From NCBI GenBank assembly GCA_028284005.1, contig JANQSO010000006.1, positions 1 to 64,000 on the forward strand: 64,000 nucleotides of DNA. Reading direction: 5' to 3'. Below, piece after piece: positions 25,305-34,397 of this stretch. Below the pieces are notes generated by a model that had not been told where the DNA came from, ran no database searches, and saw only the letters and a program-made list of their open reading frames with translations. The DNA comes from Flavobacteriaceae bacterium. GTDB lineage: Bacteria > Bacteroidota > Bacteroidia > Flavobacteriales > Flavobacteriaceae. Made by a program: the position numbers and the translations under genes. Position 1 is the first letter of the stretch. Each line of letters begins with the position of its first letter.

Positions 25305-26036
25305 ATGAATAAAAGAATCATTATAGCCCTGTTTACAGTAGTGCTAACTCAAACATCAGTCATGGCACAAATTGACAGTTTACGTGTAGACGGAGAAATT
25401 GGAGTTAGAGGGAAATGGCAAACAGGAAATTTTGCACAGCTTGTCATTAATCCAAATGCAAGAATGACTATTGAGAAAAAAAGGACTCTAATAGAGTTAC
25501 AGGCAAATTATGAATTCCTTAAAGTGAATCAAGGCAACCTTATCAACGATTTTTGGACGTATGGTATGTATCAATACAATTCTAAAAAAACAGTTTTTCC
25601 AATGGCTATCATACATTATGGTTTTGCACAGGCATATGCTATTGATGTTTCTTTGATTGGAGGAGCCGGAGGAGGTGTAAATCTTATAAAAAATGATGAA
25701 CAAAAATATCTACAGGCAAATGTATTTACAGGATATCTGAATTTAAAATACGAAAACTCAACAATCCATAGGGCTACAAGTGTCGGTTCTTATGTAAAGT
25801 TAAAATTTCCTATAAAGAAAGGCCTTGTCTACTGTATTCTTGATTCTCACAGCTATATATCATTAAAAAACAGTGACTATCGAAGTTTCAATGGTAGAAC
25901 GATCTTATTATTTCAGGTAGCCAAAAGTATAGGAGTGAATATGGCTTACAGATTGGTTTATAACCATAATAACCCTTCAGTAATTGAAAATACAAATGGA
26001 AAATTAGTGTTTGGCTTCAGCTATGCTTTCCACTAA
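25305..26036 (+). CDS. DUF481-family outer-membrane protein
   Basis: The 243-residue protein has a signal peptide (1-21) followed by alternating beta strands, aromatic at their ends, and a final strand KLVFGFSYAFH with a terminal aromatic residue. That is typical of a small outer-membrane beta barrel. The opening 'VDGEIGVRGKWQTGNFAQLVINPNARM' fits DUF481 (YdiY-like). It shares its promoter-proximal sequence with marR and lies just upstream of the isochorismatase-fold hydrolase (52-nt gap). Confidence 0.72.
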   Translation: MNKRIIIALFTVVLTQTSVMAQIDSLRVDGEIGVRGKWQTGNFAQLVINPNARMTIEKKRTLIELQANYEFLKVNQGNLINDFWTYGMYQYNSKKTVFPMAIIHYGFAQAYAIDVSLIGGAGGGVNLIKNDEQKYLQANVFTGYLNLKYENSTIHRATSVGSYVKLKFPIKKGLVYCILDSHSYISLKNSDYRSFNGRTILLFQVAKSIGVNMAYRLVYNHNNPSVIENTNGKLVFGFSYAFH

Positions 26037-26088
26037 GTTTTTCATACATAAAACAGCAAAAACCATTATTAATTTAAAATCAAACAAA

Positions 26089-26814
26089 ATGAAAACAACA
26101 AAAATGATGAATATTTTTTTGACCGGATTATTTACAATAGTAGTTACAATAAGTGCTTATTCGCAGAATCCGGGGGATAATTTCATACCTAAGGATCCTA
26201 AGTTTGACAACCTTCTTACTTCTGAAAACACTGTGCTGTTAGTAATCGATTTCCAAGAAGAAATGATGGGCATGGTTAGAAATATTGATCGTGATGTATT
26301 GACGAACAATACACAGGCAATGATCAAAACTGCTCAGGTATTTGATATTCCGGTTATTGAATCTACCATTGGTGTTGGATTAGGAGCCAATAAACCAACG
26401 CTACCTGAATTTAAGGGTTTAATGAAAGATGTGAAGAATATTGACCGTATTTCATTAAATGCATGGCAAAACAGAGAAGTTATACATGCGGTTAAAAAAA
26501 CGGGACGCAATAAACTAATTGTAACAGGTTTATGGACTTCAGGCTGCCCTACATATACAGCTTTGGATGCTATTAAAGCAGGCTATGAAGTTTACATCAT
26601 GACAGATGTAATGGGTGATGCCACAACGGATGCTCATAACAGAGCCATTGAAAGAATGGTACAGGCCGGAGCAATTCCATTCACCTGGGAAGGTGCCGGA
26701 GCAGAAATTTTAAGAGCCTACACCAATCCAAATGCAATGCAATCTGATAAAGTAAAAGGCGGATTTGTCGGTATTATGAAAGAACATTTCTACCCTTTTG
26801 CAGGAAAGTATTAA
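26089..26814 (+). CDS. Exported isochorismatase-fold cysteine hydrolase
   Basis: Start 26089 gives 241 residues with a clear signal peptide (MKTTKMMNIFLTGLFTIVVT..., cleavage near SAYSQ). The longer in-frame reading from 26011 overlaps the DUF481 gene. The isochorismatase-like core has the catalytic aspartate in VLLVIDFQEEM and the nucleophilic cysteine in TSGCPTYTALDA, like YcaC-type hydrolases. The substrate is unknown. Family members are usually cytosolic, so the signal peptide is notable. Confidence 0.82.
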   Translation: MKTTKMMNIFLTGLFTIVVTISAYSQNPGDNFIPKDPKFDNLLTSENTVLLVIDFQEEMMGMVRNIDRDVLTNNTQAMIKTAQVFDIPVIESTIGVGLGANKPTLPEFKGLMKDVKNIDRISLNAWQNREVIHAVKKTGRNKLIVTGLWTSGCPTYTALDAIKAGYEVYIMTDVMGDATTDAHNRAIERMVQAGAIPFTWEGAGAEILRAYTNPNAMQSDKVKGGFVGIMKEHFYPFAGKY

Positions 26815-26831
26815 AGTAACCTGGCAATGAC

Positions 26832-26861
26832 GCATAGTCCTTCGACTATGCTTCATTTTTT
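26832..26861 (+). terminator. Strong terminator after the isochorismatase-fold gene
   Basis: A perfect 8-bp stem GCATAGTC / GACTATGC with a CTTC loop is followed by T-rich sequence, 17 nt after the stop. Confidence 0.85.
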
Positions 26862-26957
26862 GCCGGACATTTGCATCTCTATTTTGTAAATAATAATTTA
26901 TATCTTTATAGTATTCTCATATACAGATTGTTATAATTGTATATGTAAACCTGTGTC

Positions 26958-27404
26958 ATGCTATTCCATATAAAGAACATTTGTCTAACAACGCTACTGC
27001 TAAGCAGCTTTCTCCTGGTTGTTCCTACATGTAATGCACAGACCGTTCCAACGGTAGAAGAAGTGCAATCGTTCTTCAACAGCCAAAACATTTTGATCAC
27101 CTACCGGGAGGGCGAAGTTGTCTATGGTACCTATTACTTCCTGGAAGTACATTACTGCCCCAATGGAAAGTACGGACTTTATGGTAGTTCGGTAAAGAAA
27201 ACCGTACTTGGTAACGAACAGCGAAACAGCTGGCAGGAATTTGGTAGCTGGCAGGCGGTGAGCCGGAACGATCAGGTAGGAATGTATTACAGTACCACTA
27301 CCGGCTCTCAGCAGTTTGTTCCTCTGTATAAACTGGCAAACGGAGACCTCTTTGTAAGAGAGGGAGTCTCCATAGTAAAGCAAGGGCCTGCAATTTGTTA
27401 CTAG
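26958..27404 (+). CDS. Small secreted protein of unknown function
   Basis: The 148-residue product has a signal peptide (1-27) and a beta-rich body (GEVVYGTYYFLEVHYCPNG, FGSWQAVSRNDQVGMYYSTT). Two cysteines near residues 67 and 147 could form a disulfide. I do not recognise the family. It is a single-gene unit between two terminator-bounded genes. Confidence 0.65.
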   Translation: MLFHIKNICLTTLLLSSFLLVVPTCNAQTVPTVEEVQSFFNSQNILITYREGEVVYGTYYFLEVHYCPNGKYGLYGSSVKKTVLGNEQRNSWQEFGSWQAVSRNDQVGMYYSTTTGSQQFVPLYKLANGDLFVREGVSIVKQGPAICY

Positions 27405-27507
27405 ACTTCTTCTCTAGATATTCTTATTGGCCTTTTAAAAATTTTGACAACCGGATTAAACCTTTTCTTTTAGAACCAGTCAAAGCAAAAAACTTAAATA
27501 CTAAAAA

Positions 27508-29088
27508 ATGATGCATAAAATACTAGTAATCCTGGTGTGCCTGGCCGGTAATTTGGTTTTGGCGCATGATATCCATTCTGAAGAAGGAACTCTGCGGCAA
27601 TGGTCTGTAGTTGAAGAAAATACAATTATTGAAGGCTCCTTTTATATGTTCAGGGACGGAAATGTTTATATAGAAAGGCCGGATCATCAGGTTATTCAAT
27701 ATCCCCTGTCTTCATTTTCGGAAGAAGACCAGATGGTTATAGTGCAGAAAGTTAAAAAGATAGAAGCCTTGAACAATGGAAGCCAATCATTTCAAGAAAA
27801 CGATATTTCCGGGTATTTCTTAGGTATGGTCATTTTTCTATTTCTAACTCTGACTATACTTGTGTATTTCTTCAGAAAGAAAAAACAAATGAGGTATGTA
27901 GTGCCAATTCTAATAGTAGTATTCTGCCTGCTCTTATATGGTTTTTCGAAAAGAATGCTCTTAGTTACAGATCCGGCATTTATCAATTCCGCATTTGAGC
28001 CGTTTTCGGCCACAGTAGGAACTTCATATGATCTCGACTATTTTTATGTGCATTCTAAAGGTATTCCGGATCACGAGATGATGGTAGGTATCTCCAACCA
28101 AGGATGGCAACAACAAGTGCCTATCCCGCAATGTTATATTGATGACAATGCCTGGAGCATTCCCTTAAATCCAGTTATTGCTTCTACTCCGGTTCCTGTA
28201 AATGCAAATCATTTTACAAGAGGGGCTATTGCTATAGCTGCTAACGGGATCCCTATTTTTAACCCTTTTACCAATGCCGGTGTAGATGCTTTTGAAGATG
28301 GGCAATTGGATGTTTACGGCGGGCATTCCGGTCGTGCGGACGATTACCATTACCATATTGCACCTTTGCATTTAATTAGCCTGGGGCAAACAAGCCCTAC
28401 ATTACCTATTGCTTTTGGTTTTGACGGATTTGCTGTATATGGGGGGCTGGAGCCAGATGGGACGGCTATGCAGCCTTTGGACGCAAATCACGGACATTAT
28501 TTTAATGGGGTCTATCATTATCATGGAACCACAGAAGCTCCCTACATGATAGGAAATATGGTAGGAGAGGTTACAGAAGATGCTACACTTCAAATCGTTC
28601 CGCAAGCTCAGGCAAGTCCGGTTCGAACCGAAAACTGGGAACCTCTGGCAGGTGCTTTAATAACTTCCTGTGATGATAATGGTACCGACAACGGTTATAA
28701 TTTATCCTATACATTAAACGGAGTTCCGGGCTATGGAACTAACTACAGTTGGGATGCCTCCGGGACCTATACTTTTGATTATGTAACACCTGCCGGAACA
28801 ACTACAATTGATTATAATGGATTTACACAATGTGATGTTCCTTTATCGGTTACCGATATAGCTATCCGGGAAAATAGAATAATTGCATATCCCAATCCGT
28901 TTAAAACCTCTATAAGTATTGAAAATACTTTAGGGAACGAAGAATTTATCCTTATCGACAGTATGGGAAAAGAGGTCTATTCGGGGACGGATATTGAACG
29001 ACAAAACTTTTCCTTTTTGGCAAGAGGGATATACTTCTTAAAGATCAATGGTAACAAAACCCCTGTCATTAAGCTTTTAAAAGAGTGA
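27508..29088 (+). CDS. YHYH-domain protein with membrane helices and T9SS sorting domain
   Basis: The 526-residue protein has an N-terminal signal, a short beta region, then two hydrophobic helices (about 106-123 and 131-148) before the YHYH domain (about 165-420). The repeats GRADDYHYHIAPLHL and FNGVYHYHGTTEAPYMIG are the family signature, probably metal-binding. The C terminus is a T9SS domain (YPNPFKTSISI, GIYFLKINGN, VIKLLKE). Two internal helices are unexpected in a T9SS cargo. Confidence 0.82.
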   Translation: MMHKILVILVCLAGNLVLAHDIHSEEGTLRQWSVVEENTIIEGSFYMFRDGNVYIERPDHQVIQYPLSSFSEEDQMVIVQKVKKIEALNNGSQSFQENDISGYFLGMVIFLFLTLTILVYFFRKKKQMRYVVPILIVVFCLLLYGFSKRMLLVTDPAFINSAFEPFSATVGTSYDLDYFYVHSKGIPDHEMMVGISNQGWQQQVPIPQCYIDDNAWSIPLNPVIASTPVPVNANHFTRGAIAIAANGIPIFNPFTNAGVDAFEDGQLDVYGGHSGRADDYHYHIAPLHLISLGQTSPTLPIAFGFDGFAVYGGLEPDGTAMQPLDANHGHYFNGVYHYHGTTEAPYMIGNMVGEVTEDATLQIVPQAQASPVRTENWEPLAGALITSCDDNGTDNGYNLSYTLNGVPGYGTNYSWDASGTYTFDYVTPAGTTTIDYNGFTQCDVPLSVTDIAIRENRIIAYPNPFKTSISIENTLGNEEFILIDSMGKEVYSGTDIERQNFSFLARGIYFLKINGNKTPVIKLLKE

Positions 29089-29203
29089 TTTTTTGTCTGA
29101 ATGCCTATAAAAAGTTAAATATTTACTAAACCAATATGCTTCATTAAACCCTTAAGAATTTATATGGTCTTATGAATGATATAACCTCAAAAAAGATCAT
29201 AAG

Positions 29204-29947
29204 ATGAAACAAATTTTAATAATATTTCTTATAGCTTCTACAAGCTACGCTACTGCAAATCCCGGAAGCCTTCGGGACACAACAAAAGTTGTAAAAGAAG
29301 ATGTAACCTATGAGGTTACTCATGATGGTTCCTATGTATATCTCAATGTTAGCACTGTAGACAAGTATATGGCATTATCCATACTACGTCGCGGACTTAT
29401 TGTTTATTTTGATGTAAAAGGAAAAAAGAAAGAGAATGTATATCTCAAATATCCATTGCAGGTGGTAAGGCCCCATTTCAAAAATGCTGAAGAAAGGGAA
29501 CAAGCCATGGAAAACCTGAATGTGGGCGACCTAATAGATAAATTACCTTCGGAAGTCGAGTACGGTTTTTTTGAAAACACCCGGGAATTTAATAAAGACC
29601 TGAATGATATGGATATTACCGTATTGTATACCTATACTTCTGAAAATGAATTGTTAACCTATAGCCTCAAAATACCCAAATATAAAATTGATCCAAATCC
29701 TGAAGCAGATTTTGGTAAACTGTCCATTGGTGTTGTAACCGGGAAGGAAGACCCGCCAGCCGCAAAGAAAAGCGGAAGGACAAGGCCTTCCGGGAATGGT
29801 ATGAAAGGTGGTGGCAGGAGAGGAAACAGCAATGGTATAGCAGGGGACAGGGGAAGTGTCGACAAAGCCAGGGCTTCCTCACGAAAAAATACCCGACCGG
29901 TATTGGCCACCATTGAGCATTGGTTTGATGCAAACCTTACAAATTAA
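29204..29947 (+). CDS. Exported protein of unknown function with Gly/Arg/Ser-rich segment
   Basis: The 247-residue product has a signal peptide (1-19), a folded-looking middle (VTYEVTHDGSYVYLNVSTVD ... ILRRGLIVYFDVKG) and a low-complexity basic stretch rich in Gly, Arg, Ser and Lys (about residues 185-235). The N-terminal half resembles other uncharacterised Bacteroidota exported proteins. The basic segment may bind nucleic acid or polysaccharide (speculative). Confidence 0.65.
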   Translation: MKQILIIFLIASTSYATANPGSLRDTTKVVKEDVTYEVTHDGSYVYLNVSTVDKYMALSILRRGLIVYFDVKGKKKENVYLKYPLQVVRPHFKNAEEREQAMENLNVGDLIDKLPSEVEYGFFENTREFNKDLNDMDITVLYTYTSENELLTYSLKIPKYKIDPNPEADFGKLSIGVVTGKEDPPAAKKSGRTRPSGNGMKGGGRRGNSNGIAGDRGSVDKARASSRKNTRPVLATIEHWFDANLTN

Positions 29948-30025
29948 GGATCAAAATCAGTATTTATACGTATTGCTTATGCAACAAATTTTTATAAGCT
30001 TTATCGTACTAAATTCTGTCAAATT

Positions 30026-31462
30026 ATGGATGAATATAGCTTCAGTGGAGAATACCAATCAATTATTAATGAAATAAATACCCTCTTACATACGGATCTG
30101 GCAAAAGACGCTTTTCAATTGGTGAAAAAAGATGCCACGGAGTTTTGGGACTATCTTATACGCTGCGAGCAATGCTACCTGGATGGCAGTTATACCACAG
30201 CAGACTACTCTCATGATATGGAAAACATGCTGGCGCTTTATACACTTAACCATGTGATCCCTTTGGAGCTAACCAATACTTTAAAGGAATACTACGAACT
30301 ACCACCCAGTAAGATAAGTCAGGATAAACTTAGCCTGGACTCTATCCTGGATGGTTTTGTGGCCGGAGACGGTACTTTATACGCTTTTTCCAAATACTGT
30401 CAGCTGGATCCTCTCTGGATGCTGGTACTGGTGTACTATTTTTTGTATAAATATATTATTCCCGGAGAAGTACACCCTTTTGTTACTAAGCCTTCCAACA
30501 TGCTTATAGACCTTACACTACCTTCTGCAAAGATCGCGGTCCTGGGAGATTGGGGTACAGGAAAATGGAAAGATGGCAAAGAGGCCAAATGTGCCGCGCA
30601 ACTGGTTATAGAAGGTATTACAAGCTTAAACCCCGACTATATTATTCACCTGGGCGATGTATATTATGCAGGAACCCGCAAGGAAGAACAGGAACACTTG
30701 TTGGCCCTGTTGCCGGATGATTTTAGAGGGAAGCTCTATACCATGAACAGCAACCACGAAATGTACGATGGTGCCAACGGTTTGTTTAAAGTGGCTATTA
30801 GCGACCCCAGGTTTGGTCCGCAACGAGGACGCACCTATTTTTCCATTGAAATAGGAGAGTGGGTACTTGTGGGACTGGATTCTGCCTATTACGATGAGAG
30901 TGCCTTGTATATGGACGGAGCGATCCATAGTAAAAAAGGCGGGCAGGAGCAAGCTGCATTTTTAAGTGAAAAAGCGAAGCTGGGTAAAAAATTGATGCTG
31001 TTTACCCACCACAACGGCATAGAATATGACGCTTCCAAACTAAATGACCCGCTTTGGGGACAGATATGTAGTGCATTAGATGGAAAAACACCGGATGTAT
31101 GGTATTGGGGCCACGTACACAATGGTATTGTCTATAAAGACACTAAAGATGCATTGCCTATTCTGAAAGGAGTTACCTCTATACATGGGAATGTCCCAAA
31201 ACTACGTTGTTGCGGACACGCATCCATACCCTTTGGTAATGGTACCGGCCTATATAAAACGGTAGATGGCGTGCAGGAAACCATTGCTCCTGTGGAATAT
31301 TATACTCATACACCGCTAAATGCGCCACATTCCACACCCTCACAACACCTGCGGGTACTCAACGGTTTTGCCATGCTGGAAATTAATGGCAGTGACCTTA
31401 CTGAAACTTTCTACGAAGTCTCTAACCAGCACCCTAAACCCAAAGCAGTGTGGACAAAATAG
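30026..31462 (+). CDS. Calcineurin-like metallophosphoesterase
   Basis: The 478-residue protein lacks a signal peptide. An alpha-helical N-terminal region (1-165) precedes the phosphoesterase core with VLGDWGTG, HLGDVYYAG, NSNHEMY (a serine replaces the glycine of GNHE), FTHHNGIEYD and WGHVHNG, supplying the usual dimetal ligands. The substrate is unknown; the helical N-terminal domain is unassigned. It is close downstream of the exported protein but without overlap. Confidence 0.85.
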   Translation: MDEYSFSGEYQSIINEINTLLHTDLAKDAFQLVKKDATEFWDYLIRCEQCYLDGSYTTADYSHDMENMLALYTLNHVIPLELTNTLKEYYELPPSKISQDKLSLDSILDGFVAGDGTLYAFSKYCQLDPLWMLVLVYYFLYKYIIPGEVHPFVTKPSNMLIDLTLPSAKIAVLGDWGTGKWKDGKEAKCAAQLVIEGITSLNPDYIIHLGDVYYAGTRKEEQEHLLALLPDDFRGKLYTMNSNHEMYDGANGLFKVAISDPRFGPQRGRTYFSIEIGEWVLVGLDSAYYDESALYMDGAIHSKKGGQEQAAFLSEKAKLGKKLMLFTHHNGIEYDASKLNDPLWGQICSALDGKTPDVWYWGHVHNGIVYKDTKDALPILKGVTSIHGNVPKLRCCGHASIPFGNGTGLYKTVDGVQETIAPVEYYTHTPLNAPHSTPSQHLRVLNGFAMLEINGSDLTETFYEVSNQHPKPKAVWTK

Positions 31463-31492
31463 AATTGCGAAAGTGCAAAATATCGAGCACTT

Positions 31493-31948
31493 CTATTCCT
31501 TCTTTTCAACTTTAGGAAATTCCCTCCAGGTATAACTTTTATGTACAATTTTCCAGGAGCCCTCATATTTTAACAGCAGGAAATAATCTGTAAAAACTCT
31601 CCAGTTAGGGATCACGATTTCCACTTTTGCAGTTGCAGCATTTTTTTCGTAATCGACTGAAATAATTCTTCCAATACGGTTGTTCTTTTTTCCAACCTTT
31701 ATTCTGCTTATATAGTCTTCTCCTGCCCAGGTTCTTAAACTATCCTCTTTGGTTACCGAATAAAGGTTAAAATCCGGATGGAACGCCTTTCTTAACTTTT
31801 CGGGAGCTCCGTTAGCTGTTCCGTCAATGTAGAGCATTAAGGTCTCGGTAATTTGCTCGATCTCCGATTTGCTGTTCTCTGTTTGTGCATTTATAGTTAT
31901 CCCAAAGAATAAGGTGACTGCAAGGGTAACGATAGTAAGTGATCTCAT
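31493..31948 (-). CDS. Exported NTF2-like protein (Lumazine_bd_2 type)
   Basis: The 151-residue protein has a signal peptide (1-22) and an NTF2-like fold with 'LMLYIDGTANGAPEKLRKAFHPDFNLY' and a C-terminal strand 'YFLLLKYEGSWKIVHKSYTW'. This is typical of the putative lumazine-binding group in Bacteroidota. It starts the downstream end of a minus-strand run of small accessory genes (31493-34134). Ligand unknown. Confidence 0.78.
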   Translation of the reverse strand: MRSLTIVTLAVTLFFGITINAQTENSKSEIEQITETLMLYIDGTANGAPEKLRKAFHPDFNLYSVTKEDSLRTWAGEDYISRIKVGKKNNRIGRIISVDYEKNAATAKVEIVIPNWRVFTDYFLLLKYEGSWKIVHKSYTWREFPKVEKKE

Positions 31949-31958
31949 TTTATTTGTT

Positions 31959-32402
31959 TTATTTTTTTATTTGATTGAGGTGATGTTCCATATGGTCGAC
32001 ATAATCTGTTATCAGAAATCTCAAATCTGTTAAGGTTCCATTATTCAGATCAATTTTGTAATTCAGTGTTTTTTCTGTTTGTTGTTTTATTACATTCAGA
32101 ATTCTGTTATTGACAGATAACCAAAAGGCTAAAACTTCTTTGGTCTCTGCATTTTTGTAGTTATTTGCGATCACCAATTCATTTTGGTCGTATTTACGTA
32201 TGCTATAGGGTTTGTTTTCAAATTGGATCTCTGTAAATCGTTGCAGGTTGTTAATTCCCGAGTCAATCAAATGTCCCAAAATTTCTTTTTTCGACCATTT
32301 TTCAGGGGAAGGTTTTTTATTCAATTCAGACTCGGCGGAATTAGAAATATAATCTGATCCGGATTCTAACAAATGTTCCAGTCTATGTATCGTTTCTGTC
32401 AT
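31959..32402 (-). CDS. DinB/YfiT-like four-helix metalloprotein
   Basis: This 147-residue protein has DinB-superfamily features: GHLIDSGINNLQRF supplies one histidine, and the C-terminal DYVDHMEHHLNQI supplies the other metal-binding histidines. Members include nickel-dependent and bacillithiol-linked thiol transferases, so a detoxification role is plausible. It is separated by 10 nt from the downstream NTF2-like gene and likely co-transcribed. Confidence 0.82.
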   Translation of the reverse strand: MTETIHRLEHLLESGSDYISNSAESELNKKPSPEKWSKKEILGHLIDSGINNLQRFTEIQFENKPYSIRKYDQNELVIANNYKNAETKEVLAFWLSVNNRILNVIKQQTEKTLNYKIDLNNGTLTDLRFLITDYVDHMEHHLNQIKK

Positions 32403-32443
32403 TTTTTAAATTGTAGTTAATGGCTTGTATATATCATTGTTAT

Positions 32444-32821
32444 TTATATTCCCATCAATTCAGGAAAATTGGTATTCAGGAAAGAGAATATTTCCCCGGG
32501 TAAATTGTTAATATCTGAATCTTTATCAAGGCAAATAGAAATATGTCCGCCGGGAACTGCCTTTACCAACTGGTAGAAATTTCCATAGCCGATAAGTAAA
32601 TGGTCAAGGCCGCCACAATCTATATCACCTCTTTGGCTAGCCAGTTTTAGCAGGGTTGGGTTTACCAGGAGTTCTTCGTATTTGTCTGTTTCTCCCGAAG
32701 AAGCACCATCAAGCGCTTCGTCTTTCTGCCTGTATATTAAATCGTCATTGCAATAGATGGCCGCATACCTGATATGGTCCGAAAACTTAAATAGTTCGTT
32801 TATAATGGTTTCTTTCTGCAT
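32444..32821 (-). CDS. Roadblock/LC7-like small protein (tentative)
   Basis: The 125-residue protein has an alternating alpha/beta pattern and a central 'HLLIGYGNFYQLVKAVPGGHISICLDKDSD' stretch resembling the strands of Roadblock/LC7 domains, which act in small-GTPase or regulatory complexes. No catalytic motif is visible. It is in the same minus-strand run as the VOC and DinB genes (27 and 41 nt gaps). The assignment is by fold resemblance only. Confidence 0.5.
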   Translation of the reverse strand: MQKETIINELFKFSDHIRYAAIYCNDDLIYRQKDEALDGASSGETDKYEELLVNPTLLKLASQRGDIDCGGLDHLLIGYGNFYQLVKAVPGGHISICLDKDSDINNLPGEIFSFLNTNFPELMGI

Positions 32822-32848
32822 GATTACTATATTTTTTTGGCTATACTG

Positions 32849-33220
32849 CTACACATGTTGATCCAACAATATCGCATTGCCGTCCGGGTCCAGTAGCGTA
32901 ATACTTCCGGGCCCGCTGGTGCTGGTATCTACTTCACTTTCCAACTTCACGTTATTTGCCTTTAAATGCTTCTGAATTTCCCTTACATCATCAAACACAT
33001 CCAGTTTATTTGCATTGGCATCCCATCCCGGATTGAATGTTAGAATATTATTTTCAAACATCCCCTGAAACAGGCCAATGATGGTACCTTCGTTTTTAAG
33101 GATGAGATAATTCTGCTCGATATCGCCTGCAAATACTTTAAAACCAAGGTTCTCATAGAATTCCTTTGAAATAGTAATGTCTTTTACACTAAGACTTACG
33201 GAAAATGCGCCTAATTTCAT
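32849..33220 (-). CDS. VOC-superfamily (glyoxalase-fold) protein
   Basis: The 123-residue protein has one glyoxalase module pair: FSVSLSVKDITISKEFYENLGF at the start and SGPGSITLLDPDGNAILLDQHV at the end, with a conserved Asp-Pro-Asp-Gly turn. Stand-alone VOC proteins act in antibiotic binding, glyoxalase or dioxygenase reactions; the activity is undetermined. Likely co-transcribed with its neighbours. Confidence 0.85.
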   Translation of the reverse strand: MKLGAFSVSLSVKDITISKEFYENLGFKVFAGDIEQNYLILKNEGTIIGLFQGMFENNILTFNPGWDANANKLDVFDDVREIQKHLKANNVKLESEVDTSTSGPGSITLLDPDGNAILLDQHV

Positions 33221-33262
33221 ATGGTTGTAAATTATAGTTTATACTGTCTTGTAATTTGTTTT

Positions 33263-33628
33263 TTAAGCTTGCCGCAAGATCTTTTCCATCTTTCGCCCTC
33301 TGGCCAATTCGTCCACCAATTTGTCTAAATACCGTGCTTGCCGTGTTAAAGGAGTTTCAATCTCTTCTATCCTGTAGCCACAGATCACTCCTTTAATAAG
33401 TGGAGCATTAGGGTGTAATGTTGCCTCTGCAAAGAAGGTTTCAAAAGTTGCTTTCCTGTCGATCAGTTCTTTTAGTTTTTTAACATCATAACCTGTGAGC
33501 CATTCTATTACCTGGTGCAATTCTTCTATTGTCCTGCCTTTTTTTTCAACTTTTGTAATATAGTGCGGATATACCGAGGCAAATGTCATTTTTGCAATAC
33601 GTTGATCGTGTTCGGGAGTTGTTGTCAT
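33263..33628 (-). CDS. DUF2200-family protein
   Basis: The start was set at 33628 (121 residues, MTTTPEHDQ). A longer frame reaching 33676 would overlap the upstream gene ending at 33634. The body has the DUF2200 pattern: [30 protein letters not shown], then [14 protein letters not shown] and [20 protein letters not shown]. Function unknown; some homologues are widespread single-copy cytosolic proteins. Confidence 0.8.
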   Translation of the reverse strand: MTTTPEHDQRIAKMTFASVYPHYITKVEKKGRTIEELHQVIEWLTGYDVKKLKELIDRKATFETFFAEATLHPNAPLIKGVICGYRIEEIETPLTRQARYLDKLVDELARGRKMEKILRQA

Positions 33629-33633
33629 ACTGT

Positions 33634-34134
33634 TTACTTTTTTTCCGCGTAAATATCGGTCCACATGGACCTCCATATTTTCCAGGAGTTATCTGTTTGT
33701 TTTCTATAGATCGTTGTGTTTATTCCTTTTTGCAGCATCCCAAATGTAATAGTATCCTTTTGGTACGTCCAGTCCAATAAGGAGCTGTGCGTAGATATTG
33801 CCAAGGTATCTATTATGCTCAGGCTGATCATCTTGGTTGTATAATTGTTTATAGTTGTTTTAGAACTATCTTTTGGAAACCAAAACATTCTAATTTTAGA
33901 TTTTCCCTCTATGGGTTTTAATGTATTGGGTTGAATACGTGCGTTTTCTTCCAATAGCCCCATAACTCTTTCTTCATCCATTTCCAGCCACCCGTTCACA
34001 TATTCGCTGTGAATGTACCGTATCTTCGTTTCATCTGTATTAGGGCCCTCGTTTGCTTTATTATTGCAGCTCCATAGCAGTACTACAGAAAAGGCGAGAA
34101 CGGTTACTATTCCTAAGTTAAGCTTTATCTTCAT
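33634..34134 (-). CDS. NTF2-like lipoprotein
   Basis: The 166-residue protein has a lipobox with the cysteine at about residue 23 (LLWSCNNK) and an NTF2/DUF4440-like fold ([27 protein letters not shown] ... [14 protein letters not shown]). It lies 5 nt upstream of the DUF2200 start, so it heads the small-protein run. A TATATTTG promoter element is placed 12 nt upstream of the start. Confidence 0.7.
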   Translation of the reverse strand: MKIKLNLGIVTVLAFSVVLLWSCNNKANEGPNTDETKIRYIHSEYVNGWLEMDEERVMGLLEENARIQPNTLKPIEGKSKIRMFWFPKDSSKTTINNYTTKMISLSIIDTLAISTHSSLLDWTYQKDTITFGMLQKGINTTIYRKQTDNSWKIWRSMWTDIYAEKK

Positions 34135-34145
34135 GTATGTTTTTT

Positions 34146-34153
34146 CAAATATA
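34146..34153 (-). promoter_or_regulatory. TATATTTG promoter element of the small-protein operon
   Basis: An exact TAnnTTTG on the minus strand lies 12 nt upstream of the NTF2-like lipoprotein start, implying a very short leader. No clear -33 element. Confidence 0.4.
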
Positions 34154-34212
34154 GTACTAAATATAAGGCATATACAGGCTACGTTTGCAAATCCAAAGGA
34201 ATTTTAACATGC

Positions 34213-34247
34213 AAAAAAACAACCCGCCGGAATGGCTCCGGCAGGTT
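34213..34247 (-). terminator. Terminator between alpha/beta hydrolase and small-protein operon
   Basis: AACCCGCCGGA / TCCGGCAGGTT forms an 11-bp stem with one mismatch. On the minus strand it is followed by seven T residues. It resembles the stem-loops at 36871-36901 and 46145-46171. Confidence 0.6.
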
Positions 34248-34397
34248 GAAAGAATCTTGGTAATACTAATAGTTAACAATTGTATGTACTATATAAGATA
34301 TACGGCCTGTACTTCTATAGATATAAAAGTTTTCTGTAGTCACTAACAAAAAGGTAGACAGAAGCCGAACCTTTTTTTATGGAAGGCTACGTACTAT

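Noticed and set aside
26011-26088. N-terminal extension of the isochorismatase-fold protein
   Set aside because: It overlaps the DUF481 gene and hides the signal peptide that begins at 26089.
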